DNA of 64,000 nucleotides from Phycisphaerales bacterium (lineage in GTDB: Bacteria; Planctomycetota; Phycisphaerae; Phycisphaerales; UBA1924), in assembly GCA_023382935.1 (NCBI GenBank), contig JAHDXL010000003.1:303559-367558 (forward strand). Reading direction: 5' to 3'. This document shows, one piece after another, positions 44,161-53,542 of the stretch. Under the pieces are notes generated by a model. The model was not told the DNA's origin and made no database searches. It saw nothing but the letters and a program-made list of their open reading frames with translations. Within the stretch, counting starts at the first letter, position 1, and each line of letters begins with the position of its first letter. A program made the position numbers and the translations under genes.

Positions 44161-46500
44161 TCACGCCAGTCGGATCAACCTGCGACCCACCCATTCGAGC
44201 GTCAACAACAGCACCAGCACGATCAGCACCACCGGGCGATCCCACAGAGGCTGCACCTCCGGCTCGCCCGCAATGGTCAACTCCCTGTTGGGCAGCAAGT
44301 CTTCCAGGGTCTTCAGATTCGTCGGCGAAAGCACCGCCCCCCCGGTCCGCTCGGCCAGATCGGCCAGCAGCCCGTGATCGGTCTCCGGACGACGCCACTC
44401 ATCATCGGGCAATCCCACCCGCACAGACCTGGCTGCTTCCACGCCCCCCAGCAGCGGGTCGCTCAGCCGCACCTCGAAGCGCCCCGGGCGATCAGGCGCC
44501 CACTGGGCCGCGTAGAAGCGCCCGCGGCCATCCGGCTGCGGCTCCAGCGGCAGGTCCGTCCGCGTCTGGTCGGGCGCGGTCACCACGGCCCGCAGCATCC
44601 CCGGGTGCGCGTCGATCAGCGACTGGTCGAGCAGTTCGGCCGAGATGCGCACCAGACGCCCCACCAACGCCTCTTCCGGCGTAACGCTCAGCAGCACGCT
44701 GCGCTGCGACCGTGCCACGCTGGCGCGGGCCAGTTGCCGGATCATCGGCACCCAGAATCGCTCGGGAAGTTCTTCGCCGCGCCCGTAGCGCCAACGCCAC
44801 GTCTCGTCCGTGGCCACATAGACGGAGGCTCCCGCGCCGAAGCGCATCATCAGCACACCAGGCCACGCTTCGGCGCTGCTCGGCCTGCCGCCGGCGCTGG
44901 CAGGCTTCAACGTCGCCAACGTCACCGCGCCCGGCTTGACGCGCGACGGGTCAATCTTCTGCGCCCAACGCAACTGCGACCATCCGGTGTTCGGGTCGCT
45001 CAACAGCGCCGGCCAGCCCGGCTGACCCCTGCCCGGCGCTTCGGCCAGCTGCAGCAGCCCAAGCGCCTCGGCCGCCGGAGTGCTGGACATGGTCACCGGC
45101 TCGTCAAAATCCGGCATCGCCGCGTCGGAATCCATCACCACCGGGATCAGGTCGGCCAGCGGACTGTTTCGCCAGGCCCGGGGCAGTGCACCGGGACCGG
45201 CGATCCACACCAGCCCCGCGCCCCGGTCGGCCACGTGCTCACGCAACTGCGCCAGCGTCTCCTGCCCCAGCAACTCCGGACGCAGGTCACCGATGATCAC
45301 CACGTCATAGGCTGCCCACTCCTCCACCGAGCGCGGCAACTGCACCACGTCGACATCACCTTCCTGCAGGTAACGCCGGTTAGCACTGAGCACCAGCGAC
45401 GACGACCGGATCGACCGCTCGCGCATCAGCAGATTCTTCACGTATCGCTGCTCCCAGCGCGGATACCCGTCGATGTACAGCGCCCGCAACGGACGCTCCA
45501 CGACCTCCACGCCGAACTCCTGCGCATTGTTGTCGGAGATCAGATCCTCCATCGTTCCGGCCAGCCGCACACTCAGCCGCCGTCGTCCGGGCTGGTCCAG
45601 CCGCACGCTCAGCGAAGTCGTCGCCCGCCCCGATTCATCCATCTCCGCCTGCCCGCTGTCGAGCACGGCGCCGGTGTCCAGATCGACCAGTTCGACCTCG
45701 ACGGCGCCGGCGGCTGCCCCCGTCCGTTCCAACTCCACCGACGCCGTGACCACGTCGTCGGCAAACACCGCGTCGGGCGCCTTCACCGAGCGCACGGCCA
45801 CGTCGGCAATCGGCTCGGCGCTGCCCAGTGGTACCGTGAACACCGGCACGCGCTGAGACTCCAGCGCCCGCAGCAAAGGCCTCTCCAACTGATCGCTCGA
45901 CCGCCCGTCGCTGAACAGCACCACACCCGAGACCGGACGCGCGCTGACGCGCTGCAGGGCGCCCTCCAGCGACGCCCCGATGGCCGTGCGCCGTCCCTGC
46001 GCCTGCCCCAGCCAAGTGTTGTCACTTCCCGGCCCCGTCGTCTCGAACGTCCCGGCGTCAAACCCGAGCCACAGCACGCGCTTCTCGCGCCCCAGGCGCT
46101 CGAACACATCGAGCGAGGACTCGATCGATGCCCGCAACTGCGCATCGCGCGTCACGCGCTCCGCCTGCCCCGGCGCATCTGGAATCAGCATCGAGCGCGA
46201 GCGGTCCAGCATCACGATCACCCAATCTTCCTCGATGCGCTCGTGGTGCCGCGTCAGTCGCGGGCCCGTGGCCGCAAGCAGCAGCAGCCCCGCCAGCGCC
46301 ATGCGCGCGCACGCCAGCATCACCCGCGCCCGTCTGCCCGCCAGTTGCCGCACATACGACAACGCTACCAGCACGCCCAGCACGCCCAGGAGAATCACCC
46401 ACGCCCACGCAGGAATCGGGCGCGCAAAGGTCAGCACCGCCTCGGGGTCAGAGAATCCCAGTCCCTCCAGGCCGAACATCGCGTCGAGCAGCCCGCTCAT
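44161..46500 (-). CDS. VWA-domain membrane protein of the BatA/DUF58 operon
   Basis: 779 residues. Two N-terminal transmembrane helices (WAWVILLGVLGVLVAL and LALAGLLLLAATG) and a C-terminal one (PVVLIVLVLLLTLEWV) frame a von Willebrand A domain. Its MIDAS Asp-X-Ser-X-Ser is intact (MLDRSRSMLIPD). A Rossmann or amidotransferase-like region with a YDVVIIGDL segment follows around 430-560. It overlaps the upstream BatA gene by 4 bases. It is likely a membrane-bound protein-interaction platform of the operon. Confidence 0.8.
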   Translation of the reverse strand: MSGLLDAMFGLEGLGFSDPEAVLTFARPIPAWAWVILLGVLGVLVALSYVRQLAGRRARVMLACARMALAGLLLLAATGPRLTRHHERIEEDWVIVMLDRSRSMLIPDAPGQAERVTRDAQLRASIESSLDVFERLGREKRVLWLGFDAGTFETTGPGSDNTWLGQAQGRRTAIGASLEGALQRVSARPVSGVVLFSDGRSSDQLERPLLRALESQRVPVFTVPLGSAEPIADVAVRSVKAPDAVFADDVVTASVELERTGAAAGAVEVELVDLDTGAVLDSGQAEMDESGRATTSLSVRLDQPGRRRLSVRLAGTMEDLISDNNAQEFGVEVVERPLRALYIDGYPRWEQRYVKNLLMRERSIRSSSLVLSANRRYLQEGDVDVVQLPRSVEEWAAYDVVIIGDLRPELLGQETLAQLREHVADRGAGLVWIAGPGALPRAWRNSPLADLIPVVMDSDAAMPDFDEPVTMSSTPAAEALGLLQLAEAPGRGQPGWPALLSDPNTGWSQLRWAQKIDPSRVKPGAVTLATLKPASAGGRPSSAEAWPGVLMMRFGAGASVYVATDETWRWRYGRGEELPERFWVPMIRQLARASVARSQRSVLLSVTPEEALVGRLVRISAELLDQSLIDAHPGMLRAVVTAPDQTRTDLPLEPQPDGRGRFYAAQWAPDRPGRFEVRLSDPLLGGVEAARSVRVGLPDDEWRRPETDHGLLADLAERTGGAVLSPTNLKTLEDLLPNRELTIAGEPEVQPLWDRPVVLIVLVLLLTLEWVGRRLIRLA

Positions 46501-48668
46501 GCGGCGCCTCCCACCTCGGCGTGACTGGCCAGCCGCGCGAAGAACATCTCGCACAGGCCCAGCAACAGCGCCGCTGCAAAGGCGAGCCAGGCCAGCCCCT
46601 CGATGCCGGGGCGACGTTCGGCTGCCTCCCCGCCGCCCTCCTGCTCTCCGCCGGCGTTCAGCGTCAGTCCACCCTGCGACAGCGGGCCGAGCCAACGCTC
46701 GATCTGCTCGGGCGTGCGTGCCCCCGCGCGTGCCCCCGCGGCGTCGGCATTGACCACGAGCAGCCCGCGCGACACGCCCTCGACATCACGCACCATCCAC
46801 ACGCCTGATCGCCGCAGCCCAGGTGCGCCCTGCTCGGGCAAACGCACGCTCCGGCCCTCGCCCACAGGCAGCAACTCGCCTCCCGGCGCATGGACCGGCG
46901 CCACGCCGCCGGCCACCATCGAACGCCCCTTCACCCCGCGCGCCACACCCTGACGCACCAGTTCCTGGAACAGGGGCACCATCATCGGCTTGGTGGGCAG
47001 ATCGGTCCAGGACGGATCGATGGCGCTGGAGAACAACGCCACCGCGCCGCGCGCTTCCTCTGGCCTGGCCATGACCAGAAAAGCCTGTCCTGTGCTCATC
47101 CGCAACAACACATCCTGCTCGGGAGTTTCGATCGACAAGCCCCGAGAGACGTGCACCGAGCGCACCAGAAACGACAGTTCACCGGCCAGCACCCGCAGCG
47201 GTGAAGTTGCTTCGTCGCCGCCAGGCTCGGCCAGCGCCGGCGCTGGATCCCGTACCTGCGCCTCACGCGACAACGTCCATGGCAATCCCACCGACTGAAT
47301 CATCGCGTCGATCCAGGCGTGCGAACTCGCCGAGGCCGGCGGAGCAATGATCACCATTCCGCCTTCTTGGACCAGGCGCGACAGCGCTTCCCAACCGCCC
47401 GCCCCCACCAGGTCCGCCCGCAGCACGATCGCCGCGTCCAGCCCCGCCAGACGCGAGCGATCGAGCGAACCGGGCTGCACCATCGCCAGGTCGATCCCGG
47501 CGGCTTCTTCCTCGCCTGGCAACAGCGCCAGGCGCACCCAGTCGGCTGCGTCAAACTGCCCGAGCCCGCCGGTCCCAGATCGCCCCGATGAAATCAGCCC
47601 CACACGCAACTTCTGACGCAGTTCGATCGGAGCACGGGCCACGTTGTCGTCCATCAGCGCGTCACGATCAATCTCCACGCGCAGCACACCCGAAGAGGTC
47701 AGCCCCTCCAGTGCCGACGGGCTCACCGCGATCGACGCTTCCGCCTCGGTCTGCCCCTGCGACCACGTCACGCTGGTCCGACCGACCTGCCGCGGCTCGA
47801 CCAGGCCTCCGCCCGCGCTCACTCCGTCCAGCCAGGCCCCGACGCTGGTAATCTCCCCGTCGGGCAACTGCAGACCCGAACGCAGCAGCCGCACCCGCAC
47901 CGGGCTGGCAAGGTCGGCCGGCCCGAGCCCCGAGACCACCAGCAGCGACCGCGGCGGCTGCACGTCGGTGATGCCGATGTTCTCCAGCCCTCCCCCGCTC
48001 ACCTGCGCCAGGCGCCATCGCACCGCCCGCGACAGCGGCCTGACCGCCCGCTCAACCGGCGCCGAGCCTTCGAGCATCTGTGAAAACACCACGACTTCCG
48101 GCGACATCACCTCAGACTGCGAGAGCCAACTGTCCAGTTGGCTGCACAGACCTGTCCAGTCGGCCGCCGACTGCACGCCTTCGATCTGCGCGATCGCCCG
48201 GCTCACGCCCGCCAGATCGCTGCTCGGCGGCAAAACCAGCGCCTGCGACGGCGCTCCCAGCGTCATCAGGGCCGCCATGTCGCCCCGAGCCGCGTCCAGC
48301 GCGTTGATCATCTCAGCGGCGGCCGCCTTCGATCGGTCCAGCGCGCTGCGCCCCTCCGGACCCACCAGACCTGATGCAATCGAGTCGTCGATCACGATGA
48401 CCAGCGTGCGCGCTCGCCCGCCCGCGTCGGCCCCGCCCCGCATCGGCCCGGCCACCGCCACACCGATCAGTCCCACCAGCGCGCACCGCAGCAGCAGCAG
48501 GATCAACTGCTCCAGTTGCAGGCGCCGCTTCTGCTTGCGATAAGCCTCGAGCAGAAACCGCATCGCTCCCCATCGCACTGTCCGCCGGCGCCGGCGCGTC
48601 AGCAGGTGCACCACGATCGGGATTGCGATGCACGCAAGCCCGGCGGCCAGAAGAGCAGGATGGGCCAT
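46497..48668 (-). CDS. BatA/VWA-type membrane protein
   Basis: 723 residues. The BatA N-terminal domain (about 1-75, GLACIAIPIVVHLLTRRRR, then RFLLEAYRKQ) contains two helices. The following VWA-like domain is weak: the usual DxSxS site reads VIDDSIASG, so metal binding is doubtful. A later part (about 350-700) has beta domains and a C-terminal helix (FAAALLLGLCEMFFARL). ATG 48668 is the start. It is the second gene after DUF58 and lies 24 bases downstream. Confidence 0.8.
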   Translation of the reverse strand: MAHPALLAAGLACIAIPIVVHLLTRRRRRTVRWGAMRFLLEAYRKQKRRLQLEQLILLLLRCALVGLIGVAVAGPMRGGADAGGRARTLVIVIDDSIASGLVGPEGRSALDRSKAAAAEMINALDAARGDMAALMTLGAPSQALVLPPSSDLAGVSRAIAQIEGVQSAADWTGLCSQLDSWLSQSEVMSPEVVVFSQMLEGSAPVERAVRPLSRAVRWRLAQVSGGGLENIGITDVQPPRSLLVVSGLGPADLASPVRVRLLRSGLQLPDGEITSVGAWLDGVSAGGGLVEPRQVGRTSVTWSQGQTEAEASIAVSPSALEGLTSSGVLRVEIDRDALMDDNVARAPIELRQKLRVGLISSGRSGTGGLGQFDAADWVRLALLPGEEEAAGIDLAMVQPGSLDRSRLAGLDAAIVLRADLVGAGGWEALSRLVQEGGMVIIAPPASASSHAWIDAMIQSVGLPWTLSREAQVRDPAPALAEPGGDEATSPLRVLAGELSFLVRSVHVSRGLSIETPEQDVLLRMSTGQAFLVMARPEEARGAVALFSSAIDPSWTDLPTKPMMVPLFQELVRQGVARGVKGRSMVAGGVAPVHAPGGELLPVGEGRSVRLPEQGAPGLRRSGVWMVRDVEGVSRGLLVVNADAAGARAGARTPEQIERWLGPLSQGGLTLNAGGEQEGGGEAAERRPGIEGLAWLAFAAALLLGLCEMFFARLASHAEVGGAA

Positions 48669-48692
48669 CTGCAATGGCAAGCGTGAATCCGT

Positions 48693-49691
48693 TCACCCGT
48701 ACTTGCGCTTCTTGATCTGCGCGTTGCGATGCGCGACAAAGGCCGCCAGCGTCGGCCCCAGCCAGTCACTCGTATGCACCTGCTCGTAATCAAACCCGAA
48801 CGACCGCGCCAGCCGCGCGATCCGATCGTTGTGCTCGCCGAGCGCCTCGAGGTATCCCTTCCGCAGCGCCCGCGGATCGACATTCAGTTTCGCCTCGCCC
48901 TCCAGCCCCTCAAAGCGCGACAGCGACTCAAAGTCAAACTCGACCTCGGCCCGATCGAGAATCTGGAAAATGATCAAGTCGTGTCCGCGGTGCCTGATGC
49001 GGGCCAGCGCTTCAGCGATGTGCCCGGCATCGGCGAACAGGTCGCTGATCAGCGCGATCAGACAGCGGTTGGACACCTTGCCGAGCAACTGGTCCACCAC
49101 GCGCGGCAGGTCCGTCGGGCGATCCACCGATTGGTGCGCCAGCGTCTCCACCACCTGCCGCCATGTGCCGCGCTGACTCGAACGCGCCACCATGTGCCTG
49201 ATCTCGTCGGCAAACACCACCACCCCCACCCGGTCACCCTGGTGCAACGTGATGTACGCCAGCGCCGCGGCCGTCGCCGTCGCATGGTCAAACTTCGACC
49301 AGTACGATCGCCCGTCCGGCGAGGTCTTGCGCCCCACACCCGAAGCGTCCTCAAACGACCGCGAGCCGAAGTTCATCGAGCCCGACGAGTCGACCAGCAC
49401 CAGCAGATCGAGATTGGTCTCCTGCTGATACTGCTTGAGGTGCAGTTTGTCCGTCCGCCCGTAGACCTTCCAGTCCAGGCGCCGGATGTCGTCGCCGGGC
49501 ACGTAGGGGCGATGCTGGGCAAACTCGATGCTGACGCCCTGGTACGGCGAGCGGTGCTGCCCGCTCATCACCCCCTCGACAATCATCTTGGCGCGCAACT
49601 CGAAACTGCCCAGGCGCGCCAGTGTCTGCGGGTGCAGATACAGCGAAGCGTCCAGGCGTTCGGAGTCCGGTCGTTGCGACGGGCCGGGCAT
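48693..49691 (-). CDS. DUF58 family protein
   Basis: 332 residues with the family features: YQGVSIEFAQHRPYVPGDD, RLDWKVYGRTDKLHLKQY and a VWA-type MIDAS in LDLLVLVDSSGSMNF. DUF58 proteins normally act with a MoxR AAA+ ATPase. Here the upstream neighbour is an EF-hand gene behind a terminator, so no MoxR gene accompanies the operon locally. It is the first gene of the block that runs down to 37.5 kb. Confidence 0.88.
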   Translation of the reverse strand: MPGPSQRPDSERLDASLYLHPQTLARLGSFELRAKMIVEGVMSGQHRSPYQGVSIEFAQHRPYVPGDDIRRLDWKVYGRTDKLHLKQYQQETNLDLLVLVDSSGSMNFGSRSFEDASGVGRKTSPDGRSYWSKFDHATATAAALAYITLHQGDRVGVVVFADEIRHMVARSSQRGTWRQVVETLAHQSVDRPTDLPRVVDQLLGKVSNRCLIALISDLFADAGHIAEALARIRHRGHDLIIFQILDRAEVEFDFESLSRFEGLEGEAKLNVDPRALRKGYLEALGEHNDRIARLARSFGFDYEQVHTSDWLGPTLAAFVAHRNAQIKKRKYG

Positions 49692-49713
49692 CGACAGATC
49701 CTACCGCACGCGC

Positions 49714-49743
49714 CATGCCGAACCAGATGAACTGGATGGCATG
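49714..49743. promoter_or_regulatory. Imperfect palindrome upstream of the DUF58 operon
   Basis: CATGCC and GGCATG form the outer 6-bp arms, and CCAG and CTGG the inner 4-bp arms. It lies 23 bases upstream of the DUF58 start and beyond the EF-hand terminator, so it is well placed as an operator for the seven-gene operon. The function is unknown. Confidence 0.35.
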
Positions 49744-49754
49744 TTGAAGTTCCA

Positions 49755-49790
49755 AAAAACGCCGCCCGGGCGGAAGATCTCCGCCCGGGC
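49755..49790 (-). terminator. Rho-independent terminator of the EF-hand gene
   Basis: An 11-bp perfect stem (GCCCGGGCGGA at 49764-49774 and its complement at 49780-49790) with a 5-base loop. Six T follow on the - strand (49754-49759 are A on +). It lies 60 bases beyond the EF-hand stop. Confidence 0.85.
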
Positions 49791-49849
49791 ATTCCCCAAA
49801 CCCCTCGTGTCGGCTCGACCGGCCCCAGCGCCGGCCGAGCCGCTGGCGC

Positions 49850-50776
49850 CTATTCAGGCCCCCGCCCCCCGCGACGACGCGGAGCACCCTGCCCCTGATC
49901 GTCACGCGGCATCAGGCCGGGCTGACCCTGCGGACCACCGAACCCGCCCGGCCCAAAACCCGGGCCGCCCATCGGTCCGCGCGGGCCTTCACGTCCGGGC
50001 CCGAAACCCGGTCCGGGGCCCAGTCCGGGGCCACCGAATCCCGGGCCCCCCGGACCCATGCCCGGTCCCTGAGGCGGGCAGTCCACACCTGGAACTCCAC
50101 GCCCCCGGAATCCACCCGGCCCACCACCGCCACCGAACAGCCGCCGGGCGGCATGCACCCAGCCCGGAACCGGGCGATCATCGAACGCACCCGCGTCAAG
50201 GGCTGCATCACGCTCACTGATGCTCAACTTCCCATCGCCGTCCTTGTCAAACTTCGCGATCAGATCGGCCCGCCACGCCTGCATCTCCTCCCGCATGGCC
50301 TCCCGGGCCTCCTGCCGCTCCTCGGGATTCAGCACCCCGTCGGCGTCGATGTCGAACTTGCCCAACAGTTCCTGATGGAACTTCTCGGCCTCGGCCCGGA
50401 ACTGCTCCCGCGCCACCTGCCGCTCCTCGACGCTCAGCGAACCATCCTTGTCCGTATCGAACTTCTCGAGCATCCGGGCGCGAGCCTTCTCCGCACGGGC
50501 CGCCCGATGCGCCTCGGCCTCGGCTCGCTCCGCCTCGTTCAACACCCCGTCGCCGTCGAGATCGAACATCTCGACCACATGCTCACGAAGACGCTCACGC
50601 ACCTGCCCGCCCAAGCGCCCGCCGAACTGCTGCCCCTGGGCGTTGGGGCCTGATCCATCCCGCAGCATCTGCCGCTGCGGACGCTGCTGCCCCTGGTTGC
50701 CCGCAGGCTGCGCTACCGCCAGCCCGGTCACCAACACCAGTCCGGCCACCGTCGCCCACTTCGCCTTGCTGTTCAT
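49850..50776 (-). CDS. Secreted protein with four EF-hand loops and Gly/Pro-rich tail
   Basis: 308 residues. The signal peptide has hydrophobic WATVAGLVLVTGLAVAQ. Four canonical calcium loops occur in turn: DLDGDGVLNEAE, DTDKDGSLSVEE, DIDADGVLNPEE and DKDGDGKLSISE, with helical spacers. The last ~100 residues are Gly/Pro-rich low complexity. It is probably an exported calcium-binding protein. The frame is open further upstream to 51505, but that part is antisense to pfk, so ATG 50776 with GGAGG just upstream is the start. Confidence 0.85.
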   Translation of the reverse strand: MNSKAKWATVAGLVLVTGLAVAQPAGNQGQQRPQRQMLRDGSGPNAQGQQFGGRLGGQVRERLREHVVEMFDLDGDGVLNEAERAEAEAHRAARAEKARARMLEKFDTDKDGSLSVEERQVAREQFRAEAEKFHQELLGKFDIDADGVLNPEERQEAREAMREEMQAWRADLIAKFDKDGDGKLSISERDAALDAGAFDDRPVPGWVHAARRLFGGGGGPGGFRGRGVPGVDCPPQGPGMGPGGPGFGGPGLGPGPGFGPGREGPRGPMGGPGFGPGGFGGPQGQPGLMPRDDQGQGAPRRRGGRGPE

Positions 50777-50899
50777 CGCCAAGCCTCCGTCGAAACCCAC
50801 CTTCGAAACCACCCCGCTCAACGTGCCCGCCCCCGGCGCCATTGCACCACCTCCCCCATTCTCACGGCACGCACTCCCCACCTCCGATAATCTCACACG

Positions 50900-52018
50900 A
50901 TGCAAACCGATCGCTGTTCGGCTTCTGGAATCACCCGCGTCGGCATCCTCACCGGAGGCGGTGACTGCCCCGGTCTCAACGCAGTCATCCGCGCCGTCAC
51001 CAAGGACGCCATCTTCCACGGCATGGAAGTCCTCGGCATCGAGGACGGATTCCTCGGCCTGATCGAAGACCGCATCCGTCCACTCAAGACCGATGATGTC
51101 TCCAACATCCTGGCCATGGGCGGCACCATCCTCGGCTCGTCCAACAAGGCCAACCCCCAGAAGTACCCCGTCGGCACCGGGCCCGACGGCAAACTCATCT
51201 TCAAAGACCTCACCGACGTCTGCATGACCCACCTGCAACTGCATGGCATTCAGGCCTTGGTGTGCATCGGCGGCGATGGCACCATGTCGGCCGCCAAGCC
51301 CTTCGCAGACCAGGGCATCAACTGCATCGGCGTCCCCAAGACCATCGACAACGACCTCTTCGGCACCGACATCACCTTCGGCTTCCAGACCGCCGTCGCC
51401 GTCGCCACCGAAGCCCTCGACCGCGTCCATACCACGGCCGCCAGCCATCACCGCGTCATGGTCGTCGAAGTCATGGGACGCAACGCCGGCTGGATCGCCC
51501 TGCACTCAGGCGTGGCCTCCGGCGCCGACGTCATCCTGCTGCCTGAAATCCCCTTCAACCTCGACACCGTCTGCGCCTTCTGCGAAAAGCGCTCACGCCG
51601 CGGCAAACGCTTCACCATCATCTGCGCCTCGGAAGGCGCCAAGCCGGTCGGCGGCAAGCAGATCGTCGAACGTGTCGACCCCACCAGCCCCGATCCCATC
51701 CGCCTCGGCGGCATCGGCAAATGGCTGGCCAACGAAATCGAATCACGCACCCACATCGAGAGCCGCTACGTCGTCCTCGGCCACGTCCAGCGCGGCGGCA
51801 CCCCCGTGCCCGGCGACCGCGTGCTGGCCACCCTCTTCGGCGACCACGCCATGCGCATGCTCCACACCGGCAAACGCAACCGCCTGGTCGTCATGCAGGG
51901 CTCGAACCTAGCCGACATCGAGATCACCGCGGCCGCCAACAAGCAACGCCTCGTCCCCCTCGATCACCCCCTCATCGAAGCAGCCCGCAGCGTGTACACC
52001 TGCTTCGGAGACGAGTGA
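50900..52018 (+). CDS. 6-phosphofructokinase, group with GGDGT/PKTIDND
   Basis: 372 residues. It phosphorylates fructose 6-phosphate in glycolysis. Conserved motifs are the phosphate loop GILTGGGDCPGLNA, GGDGTMSAA, PKTIDNDLFG, EVMGRNAGWIAL and the C-terminal GHVQRGGTP. The donor-selecting position has Gly in GGDGT, as in ATP-dependent enzymes, but Lys in PKTIDND, usually seen in pyrophosphate-dependent ones. Enzymes with this combination in actinobacteria use ATP. The start is ATG 50900, divergent from the EF-hand gene. Confidence 0.9.
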   Translation: MQTDRCSASGITRVGILTGGGDCPGLNAVIRAVTKDAIFHGMEVLGIEDGFLGLIEDRIRPLKTDDVSNILAMGGTILGSSNKANPQKYPVGTGPDGKLIFKDLTDVCMTHLQLHGIQALVCIGGDGTMSAAKPFADQGINCIGVPKTIDNDLFGTDITFGFQTAVAVATEALDRVHTTAASHHRVMVVEVMGRNAGWIALHSGVASGADVILLPEIPFNLDTVCAFCEKRSRRGKRFTIICASEGAKPVGGKQIVERVDPTSPDPIRLGGIGKWLANEIESRTHIESRYVVLGHVQRGGTPVPGDRVLATLFGDHAMRMLHTGKRNRLVVMQGSNLADIEITAAANKQRLVPLDHPLIEAARSVYTCFGDE

Positions 52019-52030
52019 CCACGTCGTGCC

Positions 52031-52756
52031 TCAGCCCCAGAAATCTGCTCCTTCTACGCCGTCACGCGTGTTGTGCAGGCGCTGGTGATCGAGCGGGTGG
52101 CGAAACGGGTTGACAACTGGTGCGGTTGCCCCGGCCGGAGTGCGGACCCGCACTGCCCCGTCGGCGGTGATCGCTGGAGTTCCCTCTGCCAAATCGTCCC
52201 CCACGTGTCGCGGCTGTTCGCGGAGAAACCCCAACTCCTCGTCCCAGAGCAGCACCTTGCCCGATGGATACCTCAGGCCGGAAACACGCTGCACCTGCCG
52301 ATACTCCGGCCGCGCCGTTGCTCCTCCACGCCACAGCAGCGGAGAGCCAACAAAAGACGTACTGTATACATAGGAACTGGGAAAATCCTTCCGACGACTG
52401 CCCGGGGACATGAAGACCTCGGGCATCTGGTCGATGGCAAGGTAGTTGTATATCACTCCCGGCCAGACGGAAGCAATCTCCCAGTATGGCTAACCGATCC
52501 AGACCAGGTCACCGACTTGAAACATCCTCCCTTCGATGACTGCGGGATACCGACCATCCGAGTCATTTGCATATATTCCAAAAGTTGAGTAGATCTGACG
52601 GAGATTCGAACAACTCACCGTCCGACGCGCCGCGTCGCGAACTCCCGCCACAGACGGCAGGAGTATGGACAGCAGAATAGCCACGATCCCCACACAGAGC
52701 AGGACTTCTACCAGCGTCACCTCGCGCGCCTGTCGTACGCTTGCGTGAGTTGCCAT
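52031..52756 (-). pseudogene. Prepilin-like protein interrupted by an in-frame amber codon
   Basis: The 5' part (88 residues, 52756-52490) has a type IV pilin/pseudopilin methylation leader (REVTLVEVLLCVGIVAILLS) and a CSNLRQIYSTFGIYAND segment. It then stops at TAG 52490-52492. In the same frame, reading continues to 52031 with a segment typical of the planctomycete prepilin C-terminal half (GLRYPSGKVLLWDEELGFL and AITADGAVRVR). One base change would join both parts. Either it is a nonsense-inactivated gene, or the stop is read through. Confidence 0.7.
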
Positions 52757-52796
52757 GGCATCACCTGGCCGGACCCCCGTTCGGCTTCCATGGATC

Positions 52797-53528
52797 TTAG
52801 ACCGGCGGATCCACCACCATCACACCGTCTGGCACGTCATACAACCGCGTTCGAATCAAGACCCACTCCTGCGTCCCCGGGTTATGTGCAAACTCGATAC
52901 CAAGGGTTGCCTCGAACTGCGGACTATCTGCCGCGTAGGCGCGAAACAGCCCTTTCACACGCAACTCATATGACTCACTCGGTGACCGCGCCCACCCCGG
53001 GCGAGCCTCTGGTCGCTCACTCATGCGCATCGAATCGGCGTTCGCATCGGACAGAGCGGCGCCGCGGCTGATTCGATGCATCACTTTCGCGCTGGCGGGG
53101 TCGAACCTCGCGTCGGCAAAGCACCTCCGAAACGCCAGCCACTGCTCACTGTCGCCGCTTTCGCCCTTCCCGATCGGCTCAACTCCCATGGACTCCAGGT
53201 ACCCATTGAATTCAGCGAGATGCTCCGAGAGATATGCCGTCATCACATCGCGCACCACGCCTCGGAATGAGTTCAGCGTCGCCGCGTCCACTCGCTCGGT
53301 TGCATGGATCGACCCCGCAATTCCCTCGACCACTGCCTCTGCCCCCGAGCCCGCCCACAACGGGTACTCTCCGGAAGTCTTGAGGGGATCGAGCACCGGA
53401 ACCACCTGCGAGTTCTGTGCCGGACCGCGAGTCCCGGTCGATGATGGCCAGAACCGCGCCACAGATACGGACAACATCGCCATCCCGGCGCCCGCAATCA
53501 CAACAGCCGCTGCGTATGACCACTTCAT
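52797..53528 (-). CDS. Membrane-anchored or exported protein of unknown function
   Basis: 243 residues from ATG 53528, with AAGGAA upstream. The N-terminus is a hydrophobic anchor (YAAAVVIAGAGMAMLSVSVA). The rest is hydrophilic with a helical middle (FRGVVRDVMTAYLSEHLAEF) and a beta-rich C-terminus (WVLIRTRLYDVPDGVMV). No domain is recognised. It lies between the Cys-rich gene and the prepilin gene, spaced by 14 and 40 bases, so it is probably part of the same small operon. Confidence 0.6.
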   Translation of the reverse strand: MKWSYAAAVVIAGAGMAMLSVSVARFWPSSTGTRGPAQNSQVVPVLDPLKTSGEYPLWAGSGAEAVVEGIAGSIHATERVDAATLNSFRGVVRDVMTAYLSEHLAEFNGYLESMGVEPIGKGESGDSEQWLAFRRCFADARFDPASAKVMHRISRGAALSDANADSMRMSERPEARPGWARSPSESYELRVKGLFRAYAADSPQFEATLGIEFAHNPGTQEWVLIRTRLYDVPDGVMVVDPPV

Positions 53529-53542
53529 GGCGTTTCCTTCAC

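Noticed and set aside
43408-46524. 1038-codon open frame on the + strand
   Set aside because: Antisense to the DUF4175-like and VWA genes; composition (Arg, Gln, His, Pro) is a shadow of their GC-rich codons.
50777-51505. N-terminal extension of the EF-hand gene
   Set aside because: It is antisense to phosphofructokinase, and the ATG at 50776 gives a proper signal peptide.
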